Shown here piece after piece: positions 1 to 8,731 of a stretch of DNA of 64,000 nucleotides (the stretch's first letter is position 1; the number at the start of each line of letters is the position of its first letter). The DNA comes from Acuticoccus sediminis (GTDB lineage Bacteria > Pseudomonadota > Alphaproteobacteria > Rhizobiales > Amorphaceae): NCBI RefSeq assembly GCF_003258595.1, contig NZ_QHHQ01000004.1, forward strand, positions 682,001 through 746,000, given 5' to 3'. The notes under the pieces are model-generated. The model was not told the origin of the DNA and made no database searches. It worked only from the letters and a program-made list of their open reading frames with translations. The position numbers and the translations under genes were made by a program.

Positions 1-1005
1 GCCCCCCTGCAGCGGGTCGACGTCGGCGGCGACCGCGATGGTGCCCGCGTAATCTGGCCCGCCGCTGGTGACGAAGAGGCTGCCGCTCGTGTCGGAGAAG
101 ATCTCCTCGAGCGCGCGGGCCATCTCGTCGATCTGCAGGCGGTAGGTCGGTGCCACCTCGTCTCGCACGCGCGACTGGCCGACGATCAGACCGTTCTGCA
201 GCGGCATCGTCGCGTCGGGCCCGGTCACTGGCATGCCGTCGATGAGGACGATGCCGCCCTGGGTGTCGACGGTGTAGACCGGGGTGCGGGTGAACTCGAC
301 CGTGCGCGGGGACTGGTCGTAGAGGGTGATGCCGCTGTCGGTGAAGAGAGCCATGTCGCCCCCGTCCCGGCGCAGCACGGTCACGCCCATGTAGATCGAC
401 AGCTCCGCGATGATCGCGTCGCGCCGGTCCTCGTCCATCGTCGGGTCCTGGCCGAGCGACATCGCCTTGCGGACGGCGTCGTTGGCGTCGTCGAAGTCCT
501 GCAGCAGGCGGTTGGCCTCGGTGACCGAGTTGGAAAGCTCGCGGTCGGCCTGCTCGCGCAGCAGGTTGAGCTCGCTCGCCGCGCGGTTCAGCGCGTTGGC
601 GAGATTGCGGGCCGCCTCGATGGAGGCCTGGCCGAACAACGGATCGTCCGGCGCGTTGGCGTAGTCGGCGACGGCATGCTCCAGCTTGCCGATCAGCGCG
701 GCGACGGAGGTGTCGTCCTCCGGGTCGCCCACCGTGTCGGCAAGGACCAGCATGTGCTCAAGGACGGCGTCGGCCTCCGCCGTGCGGCTGGTCGCCGTGA
801 TCATGCGGGTGAAGAGCGCGATGTCCTCGGCGCGGCGCACGCTGGTGACGTGGACGCCGCCGTCGATGGTGGTGGTGAGCCCGGCGTTCGCCCGCGAGCG
901 GGTCGGGTCGCCGGCCGCCGCGACGTTGCGGCTCGAAAGCGCGATTTGCTGCTGCGCGACGATCAGCGACTGCCGCGCGACGTTGGCTGCAACGTCGAGG
1001 CTCAT
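1..1005 (-). CDS. flgK: Flagellar hook-associated protein FlgK (partial, C-terminus outside window)
   Basis: Encodes the hook-filament junction protein HAP1, exported through the flagellar type III system and placed between hook and filament. About 335 residues are visible from the start MSLDVAANVARQSLIVAQQQ; the reading frame stays open to the window edge, so the C-terminal part is missing here. The N-terminal helix with the 'IALSSRNVAAAGDPTRSRAN' stretch matches the flagellar rod/hook N-terminal motif, and the following ~150 residues are heptad-rich and helical (e.g. ARNLANALNRAASELNLLRE), as in FlgK. The ATG at 1005 has an AAGGGA ribosome site 6 nt upstream. It starts 10 bp after the flgE stop, so the two are almost certainly co-transcribed. 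Confidence 0.85.
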   Translation of the reverse strand, partial: MSLDVAANVARQSLIVAQQQIALSSRNVAAAGDPTRSRANAGLTTTIDGGVHVTSVRRAEDIALFTRMITATSRTAEADAVLEHMLVLADTVGDPEDDTSVAALIGKLEHAVADYANAPDDPLFGQASIEAARNLANALNRAASELNLLREQADRELSNSVTEANRLLQDFDDANDAVRKAMSLGQDPTMDEDRRDAIIAELSIYMGVTVLRRDGGDMALFTDSGITLYDQSPRTVEFTRTPVYTVDTQGGIVLIDGMPVTGPDATMPLQNGLIVGQSRVRDEVAPTYRLQIDEMARALEEIFSDTSGSLFVTSGGPDYAGTIAVAADVDPLQGG

Positions 1006-1015
1006 GCCGGGTCCC

Positions 1016-2455
1016 TTAGCGCTTGAGGTTCATCAGGACTTCGAGAAGCTCGTTGCCCGTCTGGAAGCTCTTGGAGTTGGCGGTGTAGGCGCGCTGGGCG
1101 ATGATCATGTTGGTCAGCTCGGACGCCAGATCGACGTTCGACTGCTCGACCGCGCCGACCACCAGCGAGCCGTTGCCGGCGTCGTTGGGCAGCCCGATCC
1201 GCACGTCACCGGACGAGGGTGTGATGCGGTAGACGTTCCCCGGCAACGGCTCCATCTGGTCCGGCGAGGGGACGTTCGCGAGCGGCAGGCGGTAGAACTC
1301 CACCTCCGCCCCGTCCTCGTAGACCGCGTAGACGCGCCCGTCGTTGGAGATCCCGACCGACTGCACCGTCGCCGGCGCATTGCCGTTGATGTAGACCTCC
1401 AGCGGCTCGTAGTCGGCGGCGAGCTGGGTGGTGCCGGTGATGTTCAGCTCCAGCCGGTCCTCGGCGTCGGGGAGCGCGAGGGAGAGGATCGCCTGCTCGT
1501 CCGGGTTGTTCGGGTCGACCGCCATCGCGCCGGAGGAGTTGCCGTTCTCGTCGATGGTCTCGATCTCCATGATCGAGCCGTTGGTCGGGTCGAAGGTCAC
1601 GTTGGCCTTGCCGAGCCAGGCCTCGCTGGCCTGGGCGGCACCCAGCGGCGGGTTCGGGATGTCGTAGGGGAAGTCCGTCTCGTAGGCGGTGTTGCGCTTG
1701 GACTGGTCGTAGATCACGACCTCCCACTGGGGATCGGTGGGGGCCAGCGGGTCGTAGTCCTGGATCTTGGTCCAGTAGACGTCGAGCGTCTTCTCGCGGC
1801 CGAGATCGTCGTAGGCGACGATGGAGCTCTTCACCGTGTAGGCGACGTCGAGGGTTGCGTTGCCGCCGGAGTCGATGCCGTTAGAGCCGGGCGTCGAGAT
1901 CGTGTTCGGCGCGTTCTGCGGGTCGATCACCTCGGCGCCCGCGTCGAGGTTGGCACGGAAGGTGCCGGTCGTCGACGGCGTCGCGCGCATGTTCATGTAG
2001 TCGAGGTTGACCTTCTCGAGGCCGGCCGTGTCGTTCAGCGTGATGACCGGCTCCTCGCCATCGATGGAGGCGAAGCCCATCAGCGCGAAACCGGCGGAAT
2101 TCACGAGGTCGCCGGACTGCCCGTCGACCACGAAGGAGCCGGCGCGGGTCAGGTAGTGGCCGCCCTTGGAGTCCTCGACGACGAAGAAGCCGGCGCCCTG
2201 CACGGCCACGTCGGTCGACGACAGCGTGTAGGTCAGCGCGCCCTGCTTCGTCACCTCGTAGTGGATGTTGGCCGTCACCGCGCCGGACTGGTAGTTCGCC
2301 GGCCCGGAATCCAGGATCAGGGACGAGAATTCGGCGTCCGCCCGCTTGTATCCGACTGTATTGGCGTTGGCGATGTTGTCCGCCACGGTGGCCAGGCGGT
2401 ACGAATGGGCATTCATACCCGACACGCCGGTGCGAAGAATATTGTAGAGGCTCAT
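1016..2455 (-). CDS. flgE: Flagellar hook protein FlgE
   Basis: A 479-residue structural subunit of the flagellar hook, the universal joint outside the outer membrane; it is exported by the type III apparatus without a Sec signal. The N-terminus (MSLYNILRTGVSGMNAHSYR, then ADNIANANTVGYKR) is the flagellar basal-body rod motif. The C-terminus (NVDLASELTNMIIAQRAYTA, then SFQTGNELLEVLMNLKR) is the matching FlgE/F/G C-terminal helix. The middle carries the variable beta domains (about residues 70-400). Start ATG has an AAAGGAAAG site 4-5 nt upstream. flgK follows after 10 bp and fliI lies upstream on the same strand. Confidence 0.95.
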   Translation of the reverse strand: MSLYNILRTGVSGMNAHSYRLATVADNIANANTVGYKRADAEFSSLILDSGPANYQSGAVTANIHYEVTKQGALTYTLSSTDVAVQGAGFFVVEDSKGGHYLTRAGSFVVDGQSGDLVNSAGFALMGFASIDGEEPVITLNDTAGLEKVNLDYMNMRATPSTTGTFRANLDAGAEVIDPQNAPNTISTPGSNGIDSGGNATLDVAYTVKSSIVAYDDLGREKTLDVYWTKIQDYDPLAPTDPQWEVVIYDQSKRNTAYETDFPYDIPNPPLGAAQASEAWLGKANVTFDPTNGSIMEIETIDENGNSSGAMAVDPNNPDEQAILSLALPDAEDRLELNITGTTQLAADYEPLEVYINGNAPATVQSVGISNDGRVYAVYEDGAEVEFYRLPLANVPSPDQMEPLPGNVYRITPSSGDVRIGLPNDAGNGSLVVGAVEQSNVDLASELTNMIIAQRAYTANSKSFQTGNELLEVLMNLKR

Positions 2456-2543
2456 GGACTTTCCTTTTGTCGGCGCCCGAAGTTGGAACAGGGCGCCTCG
2501 CCGATCCGATTAGCGATCGCGGGCCGACATGCCCGTCCACTCG

Positions 2544-2565
2544 ACACGCATTCTGTTTTGCGTGT
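2544..2565. promoter_or_regulatory. Inverted repeat in the fliI-flgE spacer
   Basis: A 7-bp perfect dyad (ACACGCA / TGCGTGT, 8-nt spacer) sits in the 121-bp gap between the fliI stop and the flgE start. It has no T-run on the minus strand, so it is not a textbook terminator. It could be an operator for an internal flgE promoter or a weak transcript-end hairpin. Confidence 0.3.
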
Positions 2566-2576
2566 TCCTGCTTGTG

Positions 2577-3923
2577 TCAGGCTGATGGCGGGTCGGCCTC
2601 GCCGCCGGCGGTGCGGCCGGTGAGAAGCGCGGCAAGCTCGGCGAAAGCGTCCTCGGACGGCTTGTCGGCCGGCATCTGCACCAGGGCCTCGTAGACGTGG
2701 GGGACGACCTGCACGGCCTTGTCGAGCTCGGCGTCCGAGCCCGGCTTGTAGCCCCCGAGCAGGCGCAGGTCGCGCGTGTCCTCGAACCGCGAGATGAGCG
2801 CGCGCAGGCGCCGCGAAAGCTCCCACTCGTCGTGCCGGAACGCCTTGTCGGCGAGGCGCGAGAGAGAGGCCAGCGGATCCACCGCCGGCAGCCTCCCCTG
2901 CTCGGCGATGGCGCGGGAAAGGACGATGTGCCCGTCGAGGGTGCCGCGCGCGGTGTCGGCGACGGGCTCGTCCATGTCGTCGCCGTCGACGAGGACGGCG
3001 AAGACGCCGGTGATGGAGCCCAGCAGGCCCGTCCGCCCCGCCCGCTCCACGAGCCGCGCCATGTCGGCGAAGACCGACGGGGGATAGCCGCGCGAGACCG
3101 GCGGCTCGCCGGCGGCGAGGGCCACGTCGCGGGCGGCGTGGGCGTAGCGGGTGAGACTGTCCACCACGAGGAGGACGCGCTTGCCCTGCTCGCGGAAATA
3201 TTCCGCGACCGCCATCGCGGTCATGGGTGCAAGGCGGCGCATCATCGGCGTCTCGTCGCCGGTGGAGACGACGGCGACGGTGCGGTCCCGGTGCTCGGCG
3301 AGCGGGCCGTCGAGGGTCTCCATCACCTCGCGCCCGCGCTCGCCGACGAGGGCGGCGACGACGACGTCGAAGGTCGCCGCCGCGCCGATCATGCCGAGGA
3401 GGGTCGACTTGCCGACGCCCGATCCGGCGAAGATGCCGACCCGCTGGCCCTCGACGAGCGGGGCGAAGATGTCGAGCACCTTCACCCCCGTCCTGAGGGC
3501 GCGGTTGAGGGGCGCGCGCTTCATCGCCTTCGGCGGATCCGCGTCGACACGGCGAACCGGACCGAGGGGGAGCGGCTCCCCGTGGTCGAGGGGCCGGCCG
3601 AGGGCGTCGACCACGCGGCCCAGCCACTCGTCGCAGGGGCGCAGCTCGAAGCGGCCCACCAGTGCCGCCCCTGCGCCGATGAATGCCGCGTGCCGCCGCT
3701 CGTAGGGCGAGGCCGTGACGCGCTCGCGGTCGATCCGCACCACTTCGGCCAGCGCCGCGCCGTCGTGGTGGTGGATCAGGAGCTGGTCGCCGAGGGCGGC
3801 GTGCCGGGAGAGGCCGCGTACGAAGCGGTCGGTGGGATTGGCCTCGCAGACCACGCCGGAGAGACGCACGGCGGGTTCGGTATATCCATCCAGCACGTCG
3901 GCGAGGCGCTCAAGCGCTCCCAT
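2577..3923 (-). CDS. fliI: Flagellum-specific ATPase FliI
   Basis: A 448-residue F1-ATPase-beta-like ATPase that powers unfolding and export of flagellar substrates at the cytoplasmic face of the type III system. The P-loop 'GIFAGSGVGKSTLLGMIG' and the Walker B stretch 'RVLLVVDSLTRYAHAARDVA' are present, as are 'GYPPSVFADMARLVERAG' and 'GSITGVFAVLVDGDDMDEPV', all typical of FliI/SctN proteins. The frame is open to 4025, but the ATG at 3923 (MGALERLADVL) is preferred because GGAGG lies 7 nt upstream. It is upstream of flgE-flgK on the same strand. Confidence 0.93.
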   Translation of the reverse strand: MGALERLADVLDGYTEPAVRLSGVVCEANPTDRFVRGLSRHAALGDQLLIHHHDGAALAEVVRIDRERVTASPYERRHAAFIGAGAALVGRFELRPCDEWLGRVVDALGRPLDHGEPLPLGPVRRVDADPPKAMKRAPLNRALRTGVKVLDIFAPLVEGQRVGIFAGSGVGKSTLLGMIGAAATFDVVVAALVGERGREVMETLDGPLAEHRDRTVAVVSTGDETPMMRRLAPMTAMAVAEYFREQGKRVLLVVDSLTRYAHAARDVALAAGEPPVSRGYPPSVFADMARLVERAGRTGLLGSITGVFAVLVDGDDMDEPVADTARGTLDGHIVLSRAIAEQGRLPAVDPLASLSRLADKAFRHDEWELSRRLRALISRFEDTRDLRLLGGYKPGSDAELDKAVQVVPHVYEALVQMPADKPSEDAFAELAALLTGRTAGGEADPPSA

Positions 3924-3941
3924 CGCGGGACCTCCATGGTC

Positions 3942-3968
3942 GCAAACCTTGCATGAAAGCTGGTTTGC
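3942..3968. promoter_or_regulatory. Dyad upstream of fliI
   Basis: A perfect 7-bp inverted repeat, GCAAACC and GGTTTGC separated by 13 nt, lies 19-45 bp before the fliI start codon. Its position fits an operator or promoter element for the fliI-flgE-flgK block. No regulator is identified in the window. Confidence 0.3.
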
Positions 3969-4313
3969 ACGCCGAAGGTGGTCCGGGGCTGTCGCGGCGG
4001 TTGCCGGCCGCGCCGCCGGCCCCACCGGGGCACGCCCGCGACGTCTCCCGGCCGGTCAGGTGCCGGAACGGTGGTGGATGCGGTGGATGCGCGGCCATCG
4101 CGCCGTGCCGGGAGCGCTGGCGTCGGCCCGCGCCCCGACCCGTCGCTCATACCGGCGGGGGACCTCCGGCGACCGGCGAGACGGCCGGCCGCGCAAGGCG
4201 CACGCCTTCAGAACGATGACCGGCCGGAGGCGCCATCGATGCGCGCGGGCCTGCCGGCCCTGCCCTCATGTTCGCGACCCGCTCCTCGCGGACGTCCGCC
4301 GGCGCGCGTACGG
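3969..4313. other. Intergenic stretch without a recognised gene
   Basis: 345 bp between the end of the molybdopterin oxidoreductase gene and the fliI promoter area. It is GC-rich, with only out-of-frame reading-frame remnants. No convincing terminator with a T-run, RNA gene or repeat was seen. Confidence 0.5.
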
Positions 4314-6428
4314 TCAGACCGGCTCGGCGACCGCGGCCTCCTCCAGCACCTCGTCGGCGACGGCCTCCAGCGCGACGCGGACGTCGTGGAAGGCGGCGCC
4401 GCCGTGGGGAGCGACAGCGTCCGCGCCGGTCAGCATGTTGATGCCGCGACCGTCGCGGAAGTCCCCGTTGCGGTGAAGCCCCTCGCAGATGAGGGTGCCG
4501 CGCACGACCCCGTCGAACACCTTCGCCTTGAGCCGTACCGCGCCGCGGGCGTTGACGAGCCGCACCAGCGAGCCGTCGGCGATGCCCGCCGCCGCGGCGT
4601 CCTCGGAGTGGACCATCACCACCGGCTCGCCCTCCTTGGCAAGGGAGCTCGGCGTGTCGTTGAAGGTGGAGTTCAGGAACGAGCGCGCCGGAGCCGTGAC
4701 GAGGCGGAACGGCTCACGCTCGGTGGCCGCCTCGATGACGTCCCACTGGTCGGGAAAGCGGGGCATCTCGCCGACGGGGCCCATCGGGCCGTTGTTGTTG
4801 TGCGGGATCTTCGTCCAGTCCGGGCTGAACCGGAACTTCCCGTCCGGGTAGCCGAACCCGTCGAGGTAGTGGGCGGTCTCGAAGTCCGGATTGAGGTCGA
4901 CGAAGCCGTCGCGGTCGAGCGCCTCCATGTCGTAGCCGGAGGCCTTCACCATCCACTCGATATGCTCCCGGGCGGTCATCCGGAAGCCGGGGTGCTCGGC
5001 GCCGACCCGCCTGGCGATCTCGCACAGCACGACGTGGTTCTCGAGCGCCTCCCCCGGCGCGTCGACGAGCTTGGGGCCGAGCATCAGGTGCGTGTGGCCG
5101 CCGCCCTTGTAGATGTCGTCATGCTCGGTGAACATCGTCGCCGGCAGGACGATGTCGGCCATCCGGGCGGTCTCGGTCATCATCTGCTCGTGGACGACCG
5201 TGAAGAGGTCCTCGCGCCCGAACCCCTGGCGGACCAGCGCCTGCTCGGGCGCCACCACCATCGGGTTGGTGTTCTGGATGAGCATCGCGCCGACCTTGGG
5301 ACCGCCCTGCAGGGCCTCGGCGTCGCCGGTGAGGATGCGGCCGATCTGCGACTGGTCGAGCCGGCGCGTGGTGGGGTCCAGCGCGTCGGAGCCTTCGATC
5401 ATCGACTTGTCGAGCTGATAGAGGGCGCCGTTGATGTGGAACGCGCCGCCGCCCTCGTGCTTCCAGGAGCCGAGCACCGTCGCGATGGAGGTCGCCGCGT
5501 GCATCGCCGCCGTGCCGTTGCGCTGGCGGGTGAAGCCGTAGCCGAGGCGGAAGTAGGTCTTCGGCGTGGTGCCGACGAGCCTCGCGAACTCCTCGATCGT
5601 CTCGACCGGCAACCCCGTGATGGTGGCCGCCCACTCGGGCGTGCGGGTCGCGAGGTGCGCCTCGAGGCCGGCCGGGTCGTCGGCGTGGCTGGCCATGAAC
5701 TCGCGGTCCGCGTAGCCGTCGCGGAAGGCGACGTGCATGACGGCGCAGGCGAGCGCGGCGTCGGTGCCCGGCCGCAGCACGAGCCCCATGTCCGCCTGCC
5801 TGATGGTGTCGTTGGCGTAGACGTCGATCGCCACGACCTTGGCGCCGCGCGATTTGCGGGCGGCCATGGCGTGGGTCATGACGTTGACCTGGGTCGACAC
5901 CGCGTTGGTGCCCCAGATGACGATGCAGTCGGAGACGCGCATCTCGCGCGGGTCGGGTCCGGCGAGCCGCCCCGTCGCGGCGACGAACCCGGTGTAGGAC
6001 ATCGCGGTGCAGATCGTGTCGTACTGGCGCGAGTAGCGCTTGGTGTTGCGCAGGCGGTGGAGCCCGTCGCGCTGCACCTGGCCCATCGTGCCGGCGTAGT
6101 TGTAGGGCCAGACCGCCTGTGAGCCGTGCTCGGCCTCGACCTTCAGGAATCCCTCGGCGACGCGGTCGAACGCCTCGTCCCAGGTGATCCGCCTGAAGTC
6201 CGCCGAGCCCTTGGGACCGACGCGGAGCAGCGGATGCAGCACCCGGTCCTTGTGGTGCGAGCGCTCGGCGTAGCGGGCGACCTTCGCGCAGATGACACCC
6301 GCCGTGTAGCTGTTCGCGGCCGAGCCGCGGATGCGGCCGATCCGCCCGTCGGCCACCTCCACCTCGAGTGCGCAGCATGAAGGGCAGTCGTGCGGGCACG
6401 TGGAGCGGTGGCGAACGGGCGCATTCAT
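4314..6428 (-). CDS. Molybdopterin-dependent oxidoreductase (DMSO reductase superfamily, Fe-S containing)
   Basis: A 704-residue catalytic subunit binding bis-MGD molybdenum cofactor and one [4Fe-4S] cluster. The N-terminus has cluster Cys residues C11-x3-C15-x3-C19-x27-C47. 'YDTICTAMSYTGF' places Cys140 where the Mo-ligating Cys/Sec/Ser of the superfamily sits. 'GTNAVSTQVNVMTH', 'RPGTDAALACAVMH', 'TETARMADIVLPATMF' and a C-terminal 'RLVNARGAVRLKAKV' molybdopterin-dinucleotide-binding domain follow in the usual order. There is no Tat signal, so it is probably cytoplasmic. The frame is open to 6665; ATG 6428 is chosen because GGAGG lies 8 nt upstream. No partner subunit or electron carrier gene is adjacent. 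Substrate is unknown; it resembles the thiosulfate/polysulfide- and formate-type branch only broadly. Confidence 0.85.
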   Translation of the reverse strand: MNAPVRHRSTCPHDCPSCCALEVEVADGRIGRIRGSAANSYTAGVICAKVARYAERSHHKDRVLHPLLRVGPKGSADFRRITWDEAFDRVAEGFLKVEAEHGSQAVWPYNYAGTMGQVQRDGLHRLRNTKRYSRQYDTICTAMSYTGFVAATGRLAGPDPREMRVSDCIVIWGTNAVSTQVNVMTHAMAARKSRGAKVVAIDVYANDTIRQADMGLVLRPGTDAALACAVMHVAFRDGYADREFMASHADDPAGLEAHLATRTPEWAATITGLPVETIEEFARLVGTTPKTYFRLGYGFTRQRNGTAAMHAATSIATVLGSWKHEGGGAFHINGALYQLDKSMIEGSDALDPTTRRLDQSQIGRILTGDAEALQGGPKVGAMLIQNTNPMVVAPEQALVRQGFGREDLFTVVHEQMMTETARMADIVLPATMFTEHDDIYKGGGHTHLMLGPKLVDAPGEALENHVVLCEIARRVGAEHPGFRMTAREHIEWMVKASGYDMEALDRDGFVDLNPDFETAHYLDGFGYPDGKFRFSPDWTKIPHNNNGPMGPVGEMPRFPDQWDVIEAATEREPFRLVTAPARSFLNSTFNDTPSSLAKEGEPVVMVHSEDAAAAGIADGSLVRLVNARGAVRLKAKVFDGVVRGTLICEGLHRNGDFRDGRGINMLTGADAVAPHGGAAFHDVRVALEAVADEVLEEAAVAEPV

Positions 6429-6553
6429 CGGCGGGCCTCCAGATTGGAACGAGACGAACCTTAAGGGAGTCCACCCGGCGTGCAAACGCCGGGCCGTTTC
6501 ACGTCCCGTTGCAGCCCTTTCACGGAAACCGCGGACCCGGCCGCCGGGGCGCC

Positions 6554-6982
6554 CTACATCGGGTAGGCGATGGTGACGGTGACCTTGTTGTCGCCGTCCT
6601 CGCTGACGACGATCTTGGAGGACTCGAAGGTCGGATCGCCGAGCTGGTCGCCGGAGACGCCCCACGGTTCGAGCGGTGCGTCATCGCCGAGGGCGAAGGT
6701 GCCGTCGCCGTTCTCGTCGTGCACCACGGCGACCGCGTATTCGCCCGGCACGACCCCTTCGAGGACGGTCGTCAGGGTATCGGCGTCGGCCGGGACCTCG
6801 GCGGAATAGGTCCCCTCGCCGGAGAGGAACTCGTCCTCCGTCTGCAGGGCGACCAGGATGTTGCCGGTTCCCGGCTGGATGCCGTCGACGGTGATCGTCA
6901 CGTCGGCGGCCATGGCCGCGCAGGGTGCCGCGACGGCTCCGGCCACGACGAGCGCGATCGGAAGAGCTCGCAGTCGGTTCAT
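6554..6982 (-). CDS. Exported DUF2141-type protein
   Basis: A 142-residue protein with a clear Sec signal peptide (MNRLRALPIALVVAGAVAAP, cleavage near AMA-AD). The mature part is a small acidic beta-sandwich: 'ADVTITVDGIQPGTGNILVA', 'VPGEYAVAVVHDENGDGTF' and 'PLEPWGVSGD'. The 'Y-A-V-x-V-x-H-D-x-N-x-[DN]-G' segment is the hallmark of DUF2141 proteins. The DxNGDG segment could bind a metal ion, which is inference. The start at 6982 has AAAGGGG 5 nt upstream; longer reads lack a signal peptide. It lies 125 bp upstream of the molybdopterin enzyme on the same strand; functional linkage is not shown. Confidence 0.75.
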   Translation of the reverse strand: MNRLRALPIALVVAGAVAAPCAAMAADVTITVDGIQPGTGNILVALQTEDEFLSGEGTYSAEVPADADTLTTVLEGVVPGEYAVAVVHDENGDGTFALGDDAPLEPWGVSGDQLGDPTFESSKIVVSEDGDNKVTVTIAYPM

Positions 6983-7141
6983 GATTATCCCCTTTGCCCG
7001 CGATGGGCGCCTCAGGAGATAAATGCGCCTTCCTGAAGTTGGGTCCAGCCACTCCATGCCGCAGGCGCGATGCATTTCGGAGGGATGCCGTGCGCCGGCG
7101 GGGCGCCGCTTACGGCGCGGCCCCCCTCCGCAGGCGCGGTA

Positions 7142-8065
7142 TCAGTACGCCGCGCCGTCGTTCGCGCCCTTCAGCCCCGCGCCCAGGATCCGGGCGAGCA
7201 GGCTGCGCCGCCGGGGGGCCATCGCCGGCGCGGGGGCGCCGGTGCGGGCCTCGGAGAGGTCCGGCCGCACGCACAGCGTCTCCGCCTCGACCAGGGCCCC
7301 GGCCGGAAGCAGCACCGCCATCGGCACGCCGGGGATCAGCCACTCTGCGACCAGGCGGACGAGCATCGTCCCGGCGTCGGTCTCGATCTCCTCCCGGTCG
7401 CGCAGCGGCACGCCCTCGACGAGCTGGCGGCGGACGGCGGCAGCGGCGCACTGGTACATCTCCTCCGAGCCGCCGGTCAGCGTCGGAGCGACGGCGATCT
7501 CGAAGCCGGTCAGCGGCAGCAGCCCCTTCGTCATCATCCCGACGGTGCCGTGAAGCCCGTCGTTCTGGGGATGGTAGGGCGCGTACTGCACCAGGATCTC
7601 GTGCGGAACCTCGCCCGAGCCGAACGCGGCGAGCACCGTCTCGACGACGTCGGGCGGCAGGAAGAGATCGTTGGGGAGGCTGTGGATGGCGAGGACGTCG
7701 CCGCCCGCCTCGGCGATCGCGGCTGCCAGCGTGAGCCCGACCTTCATGCCGAGGAGAGCCGCGAGCTCGCTGGAATCGCGCGGGGTCACGGTCATCCTGA
7801 CATGCGACTGGTGCGCGCCCAGTGCGGCGGACGGCTCCCAGACCCGGATCGGGTCGAGCCCGTCGTCGGGGGCCTCGTAGCGCGCGCCGACCTGTTCGAG
7901 CCGAACCCTGGTGCCGCCGACGACCATGTCCAGCGCATCGCCGCACACCGCCGACCCGGCGTTGCGGAAGATCAGCTCGCGCGTGACGATCTCGAGAACG
8001 GCTGCCCAGTCGAGCGCACGCTCCTCGGACCGAAGGACCGTGAAGTGCTGCAACATGCCGTTCAT
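7142..8065 (-). CDS. Hypothetical protein, 307 residues
   Basis: I do not recognise this protein with confidence. It is a soluble protein with no signal peptide or membrane segment. It contains 'LHGTVGMMTKGLLPLTGFEI' followed by 'VAPTLTGGSEEMYQCAAAAV' and an alternating hydrophobic pattern typical of a mixed alpha/beta domain; the layout is loosely like DUF4261-type proteins, but this is unverified. The last ~40 residues are Arg/Ala-rich and probably flexible. ATG 8065 (MNGMLQHFTVL) is preferred to 8089 because AGGAG is 7 nt upstream of it. It stands alone between the DUF2141 gene and the GNAT gene. Confidence 0.6.
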   Translation of the reverse strand: MNGMLQHFTVLRSEERALDWAAVLEIVTRELIFRNAGSAVCGDALDMVVGGTRVRLEQVGARYEAPDDGLDPIRVWEPSAALGAHQSHVRMTVTPRDSSELAALLGMKVGLTLAAAIAEAGGDVLAIHSLPNDLFLPPDVVETVLAAFGSGEVPHEILVQYAPYHPQNDGLHGTVGMMTKGLLPLTGFEIAVAPTLTGGSEEMYQCAAAAVRRQLVEGVPLRDREEIETDAGTMLVRLVAEWLIPGVPMAVLLPAGALVEAETLCVRPDLSEARTGAPAPAMAPRRRSLLARILGAGLKGANDGAAY

Positions 8066-8177
8066 CGTTCGTCTCCTGGCCTTGTTCATTGAGACGGAGG
8101 TTTGCCCGCCCCCGATTACCGCCGGCTCAAATCATTCGGTAAAGGAGGGCTGGGGTTGGCGCGGAAAATTGACACGA

Positions 8178-8690
8178 TCATCCGCCGAACGCGCGGTGAT
8201 AGTCGACCGTTCCGCCCGGCCCGAGCGCGCCGGGCCGCAATTCCAGCGCCATCAGATGCGGCCCGGCGTAGCGGCAGCCGAACCGCGCGGCGACGTCTGC
8301 CCTGAAACCGAAGCGTCCATAATATTGCGGATCGCCGAGGACGAAGACGCCGCCATGGCCCGCCTCGCGGGCGGCCGCGATCGCCGCCTCGACGAGGCGC
8401 GCGCCGACGCCGCGCCGTCGGAACGGCCCGGCGACCGCGAGCGGGGCGAGCCCCACGGCGTCCACGCCGCGCATGGGGGAGGTCATGACGTGTCCGACGA
8501 CCGCGCCGCCCCCGCCCTCGATGGCGACCAAGGCGAGCGCATCCGGACGGAGACGGTCGACGAGCTCGGCCTCGTCCGCGCGGCCGAACGCGGCCGTCAC
8601 GAGGCGTCGCACGGCTGCGACATCCGCCGCGTCCTCCGGCCGGATCATGACAGGGGACAGCACCTGACGGTTGTCCTCATCCTCTCCCAT
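8178..8690 (-). CDS. GNAT-family N-acetyltransferase
   Basis: A 170-residue acetyl-CoA-dependent acetyltransferase of the GCN5-related fold. The fold runs from 'MIRPEDAADVAAVRRLVTAA' (beta1-alpha1) through 'VVGHVMTSPMRG' and 'LAPLAVAGPFRRRGVGARLV', where RRRGVG is the pyrophosphate-binding Q/RxxGxG motif. 'VFVLGDPQYYGRFGFRADVA' is the end motif seen in YhbS/N-acetyltransferase-like small GNATs. The substrate is unknown. ATG 8690 has GAGGGG 7 nt upstream; the in-frame ATG at 8648 would remove a poorly conserved N-terminal extension. It is divergent from moxR with only 41 bp between them. Confidence 0.85.
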   Translation of the reverse strand: MGEDEDNRQVLSPVMIRPEDAADVAAVRRLVTAAFGRADEAELVDRLRPDALALVAIEGGGGAVVGHVMTSPMRGVDAVGLAPLAVAGPFRRRGVGARLVEAAIAAAREAGHGGVFVLGDPQYYGRFGFRADVAARFGCRYAGPHLMALELRPGALGPGGTVDYHRAFGG

Positions 8691-8731
8691 GGGCTACCCC
8701 TCACCGTCCACACCAACCGTTTAGGCCGTTC

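Noticed and set aside
686-2623. Long plus-strand frame opposite flgE
   Set aside because: GC-rich shadow of flgE, Arg/Gly/Val-rich, with no domain.
3978-6122. 714-codon plus-strand frame opposite the molybdopterin oxidoreductase
   Set aside because: Shadow frame; the minus strand encodes clear Fe-S and molybdopterin motifs.
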